Positions 62,001-64,000 of a stretch of DNA of 64,000 nucleotides are shown here, one piece after another. The position numbers were made by a program, and so were the translations under genes. The notes under the pieces are model-generated. The model was not told where the DNA came from and ran no database searches. It worked only from the letters and a program-made list of their open reading frames with translations. Origin of the DNA: Fratercula arctica (lineage: Eukaryota > Chordata > Aves > Charadriiformes > Alcidae); contig CANTUZ010000003.1 of the NCBI GenBank assembly GCA_947846985.1, forward strand, positions 51,372,096-51,436,095, read 5' to 3'. Numbering within the stretch: the first letter of the stretch is position 1; every line of letters begins with the position of its first letter.

Positions 62001-63131
62001 CAATACAGTCAGTACTGAGGATCCATCTCTCTGAATAATGCTCACCTGCTAACTTTTGAGCTACCCGCTAAGAGATGCTGGCTAAGGATTTTCTCCTGTA
62101 CTTCATTCATGTATGGGATTCCATCTTTGAGGAACTGAGGGGGGAAAAAAAATGCCAGGCTGGTTACTCTCCCCTGGACTTTCTTGCAGCAAATTAGAGA
62201 ATAGCAGGTTAGCCAGGTCTAAAACCGACATATACTTGGAAGATGATGGTGTTCCTCCTTCTCAGAATATCCTATTCAGAAATACAAATGGTAGGTAATC
62301 CAAGATGCATTCTTACATAAAGGAAGACTTGGTTATGTATGGAGGAAAGACGATTTTTGTCAACTGTGGTAAGTTTTTTTTGCTCTGCTTTTACCCTTCC
62401 TTTAATGAGATACTTCAAGTGTCAAGATATCACGATGCTTCCTGTCCAAAATTGCTGAACAGTGCTCTTCCTTGAAGACAGTCTGAATTTTATGGGAAAT
62501 ATGGCAACGCGTAAGATGCAGGTAAACTGAGACTTCCCCCCCTTCATCGCTAGTAAAGACTCCCATTGGGGTCTGTTTAGTAACTCCTCAGCTCACCAGA
62601 GAGAAGTTTACTTTTTTTGAGGTGGGGAAATCTGTCTTAGGCTGACAAAGATGTGATTATTGCCTCTACGGCAGTTCAGAAAAAAACCAGCACTCTCTCT
62701 CCCTATTGACAACGAACGACATGATGCATTCATACCTTCGCAAGGTGCTGTTTACCCCAGAAATGTAGCATTTAGGAATATTAATCCTAATTTCTGCTGC
62801 AATCGCACCGACTTCCTCTGTTGTAGATTGCTGGCAGAGGGGTTACATACCTTACTATAGTCAAAGCCATAATGAGACAGGAACTGAATGCTAGATGCAG
62901 AGAGGGTGAATTCAACATCCGTAAGTCCCAACGTTGAGGGAAAGAGAAAAAAGTTGTACGAATGCACCACATACCTACAATGAAAAGAAAAACCTCTCTA
63001 GAAGATAATTACAAGAAATAACTCCTCCCAAGAGAATTCTACATAAAATCTCAACTGCACTGTCTTCATTGTAACAGAAAGCTACTTTTTCACTTACTTG
63101 TTTGAATTTTCATTTGAGAATATTGCCAGCC
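52997..63131 (-). CDS. PNLDC1: PNLDC1 (PARN-like 3'-5' exoribonuclease, piRNA 3'-end trimmer), 16 coding exons, N-terminus outside the window
   Basis: PNLDC1 is a DEDD-family exoribonuclease of the CAF1/PARN group, anchored to the mitochondrial outer membrane, that trims piRNA precursors to mature length with TDRKH and PIWI proteins in germ cells. Sixteen exons join without a phase break or stop and give 461 residues plus stop. This equals human residues 71-531 by alignment. Visible landmarks: HSYNFFLFPSTLG; FLKDGIPYMNE; FEVQLVLRKALQNVW (after the site where PARN carries its R3H domain, absent here); ILLSARGFTNLFQTLVKAKK; PLVGHNMLMDLMHLHDKFY with the third catalytic Asp; FPVLIDTKTVT; HEAGYDAFLCG with the catalytic His and fourth Asp; HWRHSPRVNCLLQ; and a C-terminal membrane anchor. 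The first catalytic pair (D-x-E) lies in the missing exons to the right. Assignment rests on alignment with remembered human sequence and is very strong. Confidence 0.95.
53617..53715 (-). CDS. PNLDC1: PNLDC1 exon encoding RLVLRDYKHHPHLRVSVYRH, WRHSPRVNCLL
   Basis: 99 bases, acceptor TTCGTTACAG, donor CA|GTGAGT. Aligns with human LKEYRDHPTLCISVYRYWRH and SPNVNCLLQ. The flanking phases (CA+T, CA+A) fit both neighbours exactly. Confidence 0.95.
53888..54063 (-). CDS. PNLDC1: PNLDC1 exon encoding NFSREDTP...FDVRQLSKNQFILLSNKF
   Basis: 176 bases, the longest exon. Acceptor ATTTTCCAG, donor GTAAGT (GCA|GTAAGT). Aligns with human NFSGPDYPSIRPP, VKRWPGVSEQQVYHKF and LCKFDVRRLTRSQFLLLTNK. This is the RRM-like C-terminal segment region of the PARN group. 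Confidence 0.96.
54518..54617 (-). CDS. PNLDC1: PNLDC1 exon encoding DAVEADPSFSQYLTVLAEYL...
   Basis: 100 bases, acceptor CTACTGTAG, donor GTGCGT. Aligns with human SSFPQYLDVLAPYVNQVNLI, continuing RAGVPKI. Ends phase 0. Confidence 0.94.
55191..55233 (-). CDS. PNLDC1: PNLDC1 exon encoding LLKSAHLLLCRST
   Basis: 43 bases, acceptor CCTTCTAG, donor GTGAGT. Aligns with human VLLKVAHLLLQKIYH. Short exon, found by phase and homology. Confidence 0.88.
55433..55486 (-). CDS. PNLDC1: PNLDC1 exon with catalytic His and fourth Asp (HEAGYDAFLCGS)
   Basis: 54 bases, acceptor ACTTACAG, donor GTAAAA. Reads AEKKSPHEAGYDAFLCGS. HEAGYD equals PARN HEAGYDAY, with the general-base His377 and metal-binding Asp382 equivalents both intact. 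Confidence 0.95.
56374..56438 (-). CDS. PNLDC1: PNLDC1 exon encoding SLNPKDSTCPVIALAS, with tandem NAGNAG acceptor
   Basis: 65 bases if the first of two tandem acceptors is used (TGCAG|CAG|CC on the minus strand); the second would start at 56435 and drop one Ser. Donor GTACGT. Aligns with human DLNPTKNSGPEIVHASRCEKY. The first acceptor keeps the human length. Confidence 0.88.
57493..57548 (-). CDS. PNLDC1: PNLDC1 exon encoding KCPLPRVVNLLEVYEVLC
   Basis: 56 bases, acceptor TTTTATAG, donor GTAAGT. Aligns with human EMNFPRVSNLSEVYEVLN. Ends AG, completed by the following exon. Confidence 0.93.
57769..57854 (-). CDS. PNLDC1: PNLDC1 exon encoding ESYEEFKRNIHNLFPVLIDT
   Basis: 86 bases, acceptor TGCTTTCAG, donor GTGAGA. 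Very close to human ESYDQFKQNIHSLFPVLIDT. Ends in phase 0 with SIWK. Confidence 0.96.
58110..58179 (-). CDS. PNLDC1: PNLDC1 exon with the third catalytic Asp (PLVGHNMLMDLMHLH)
   Basis: 70 bases, acceptor CCCATAG, donor GTAATG. The Asp in HNMLMDLMH corresponds to Asp292 of PARN in IGHNMLLDVMH, one of the four DEDD metal ligands. Confidence 0.96.
59090..59227 (-). CDS. PNLDC1: PNLDC1 exon encoding VMVRKVSPQHRQLLE...TLVKAKK
   Basis: 138 bases (46 whole codons), acceptor CTTTTCAG, donor GTAAAA. It aligns with human VVVKKVSKQHRWYLQ and ENILLSARGFSVFFQMLVKA. It is a symmetric exon, so skipping would keep the frame but remove part of the nuclease fold. Confidence 0.96.
59664..59684. repeat. A21 homopolymer run in a PNLDC1 intron
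   Basis: Twenty-one A residues followed by CACCAAAAAACCC. A simple repeat; no element body was recognised next to it. Confidence 0.7.
60266..60345 (-). CDS. PNLDC1: PNLDC1 exon encoding YQMFEVQLVLRKALQNVW
   Basis: 80 bases, acceptor TTTCCTCAG after an A/T-run, donor GTGAGA. Aligns with human FQAFEVQLVLRQALPNIWT. Ends in phase 0 after DKK. Confidence 0.95.
61653..61753 (-). CDS. PNLDC1: PNLDC1 exon encoding ALDRDVLKKAIHEVTCW...LQDLNG
   Basis: 101 bases, acceptor TGCTTTAG, donor GTATGA (weaker than consensus). It aligns with human DKDQIKVVIDEVTRWLELAK and the following linker. An acidic run EEEE replaces the human KEGD. Confidence 0.9.
62046..62134 (-). CDS. PNLDC1: PNLDC1 exon encoding FLKDGIPYMNEVQEK...
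   Basis: 89 bases, acceptor CCCCTCAG, donor GTGAGC. Starts in phase 0. The GIPY(M/L)N motif is conserved in PARN and human PNLDC1. Ends AG, completed to Ser by the next exon. Confidence 0.95.
62851..62974 (-). CDS. PNLDC1: PNLDC1 exon encoding YVVHSYNFFLFPSTLG...FDYSK
   Basis: 124 bases, acceptor TTCATTGTAG, donor GTATGT. It aligns with human YIAHSCNFYLFPTTFGILDS and FLNQYGFNYNK. The core N-F-x-x-F-P motif is shared with PARN. Confidence 0.95.
63098..63131 (-). CDS. PNLDC1: PNLDC1 exon (micro-exon, 34 bases)
   Basis: Acceptor TCTTGCAG, donor GTAAGT. With one base from the missing upstream exon it reads GLAIFSNENSNK, matching human IGLSVFSAIEGEANK. It ends AA, completed to Lys by the next exon. 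This is the most 5' exon I can support. Confidence 0.85.
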
Positions 63132-64000
63132 CTGCAAGAGAGAGAAACGCCCATTGAAATGGCAACATTTAGCTGGATGACCGCAGATACTGTGAAAATT
63201 AGAGAAGGCATGTGGGGATCCCCTGATGGAGTGCGTGTTTTCCATTCACCAGTGCCACAGTGCAAATCTTAACAGCAACAGTAGGCCATTCCCCAGCTCC
63301 CTGAGAGCTGAACAGGGACAAGCTTTTAAAGCTAAGCGGGAAAGGGAGTCAAGTGTGATTAAACAGCAAATAGATTGAGCAATGAGTGACAAGAGCTGAG
63401 CTGGTGACGAAAATCTCCAACCATGCACACGCAGTTCTGTGAGTCCAACTGCACCACAAGAGCATTTGGAAGGAGCGAGGCACCACATAGGACTGAAACG
63501 TGTTTTTTACTACTTAGGTTTTGTTTTTTTCTATTAATCCCTAAAAAGCACATTAATACCTTACATAGCCTAAGGCTTTGAACAATATTTTAAAAAATTG
63601 TGGAGCTGGTTTCTTGACCTCTAGCTTGTTCTTAAATATCAAACACCACAGGCCCTTTCTTGTGTTTTTTATTATTTTAGGAATATCAGAAATAGTAGCC
63701 TTCATTCTCCTCTGGTAGTCCCCTTACTCACACACTATATAAAATGACACAGCCTTGAATAGGAGCTGCTGTCACCTACTTCTCGCTTGCATCCTCTTGT
63801 TTTAAAAGCCCTGTATTTGTGCCTGCGATCTTTAAATATGAACAACCTTTAGACCAGTAAAAAGTATATGGCCCACCTGACTTTACGTTATTTTAAAAGT
63901 TGATAGTATTAAACTTGAGGGGGAGGGAAACACCCTACCACAGCAAAGAAATGTCTGTAAGGAGTGAGTTAAGCCCAGAGCTACCTGCAGGGCCTGCCAG
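63132..64000 (-). other. PNLDC1 intron reaching to (or near) the window edge
   Basis: The exon that should encode the conserved ...TVCQI segment before the 34-base micro-exon was searched for here on the minus strand and not found. Sequence next to the edge (about 63979-64000) ends in CAG followed by GTAGCT on the minus strand, but its translation does not match the expected residues. The N-terminal exons with the first catalytic D-x-E most likely lie beyond 64000. Confidence 0.6.

Noticed and set aside
63979..64000. Possible 3' end of a further PNLDC1 exon at the window edge
   Set aside because: A CAG|GTAGCT donor-like site is present, but in the phase needed for the micro-exon its translation (LAGPA) does not match the conserved residues expected before Gly-Leu. 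It was not listed as an exon.
1..64000. CRISPR arrays, bacterial operons, phage or tRNA genes
   Set aside because: No direct-repeat/spacer pattern, Shine-Dalgarno-linked gene strings or tRNA cloverleaf was seen; the window is plainly vertebrate nuclear DNA.

Overview
The window is vertebrate nuclear DNA and almost certainly from a bird. It has interrupted genes with consensus splice sites, one CpG island, several copies of the avian/reptilian CR1 retrotransposon (mostly 3' ends), LTR pieces of an avian endogenous-retrovirus type, an ancient MIR-like SINE and long simple repeats. Nothing suggests a bacterial, viral or plasmid source. The exact species cannot be told from the sequence.

Three protein-coding genes can be supported, all on the minus strand. 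(1) The 5' end of IGF2R (cation-independent mannose-6-phosphate / IGF2 receptor). Coding exon 1 (12801-12934) lies in a CpG island and exon 2 is at 4693-4826; the rest of the gene lies beyond the left edge. (2) MAS1, a complete single-exon GPCR coding region (28050-29039). (3) PNLDC1, the PARN-like 3'-5' exonuclease that trims piRNA precursors. Sixteen coding exons (52997-63131) were joined by reading phase and cover everything except about the first 70 residues, which lie beyond the right edge. The order PNLDC1 - MAS1 - IGF2R, all in one direction, matches the mammalian locus on human chromosome 6q, so this is a conserved synteny block.

Layout: 1-4692 part of IGF2R intron 2; 4827-12800 IGF2R intron 1; 12340-13720 CpG-island promoter with a cluster of MiT/TFE-type E-boxes; 13.7-28 kb intergenic, with a CR1 at 24.2-24.9 kb and a MIR-like SINE at 25.1 kb; 28-29 kb MAS1; 31.4-32.0 kb a very long GGAA/GGAG polypurine array upstream of MAS1; 33.1-33.8 kb a probable solo LTR; 34-52.9 kb intergenic with CR1 pieces, a decayed LTR and some unrecognised protein-like stretches; 52.9-63.1 kb PNLDC1.

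The three genes are neighbours by ancestry and do not form a pathway. IGF2R sorts lysosomal enzymes, MAS1 is a plasma-membrane receptor and PNLDC1 is a germline piRNA factor. I found no convincing new biological system. The best leads are the E-box cluster in the IGF2R promoter, a frame-shifted protein-like relic near 48.1-48.4 kb, the GGAA array upstream of MAS1 and a tandem NAGNAG acceptor in PNLDC1.
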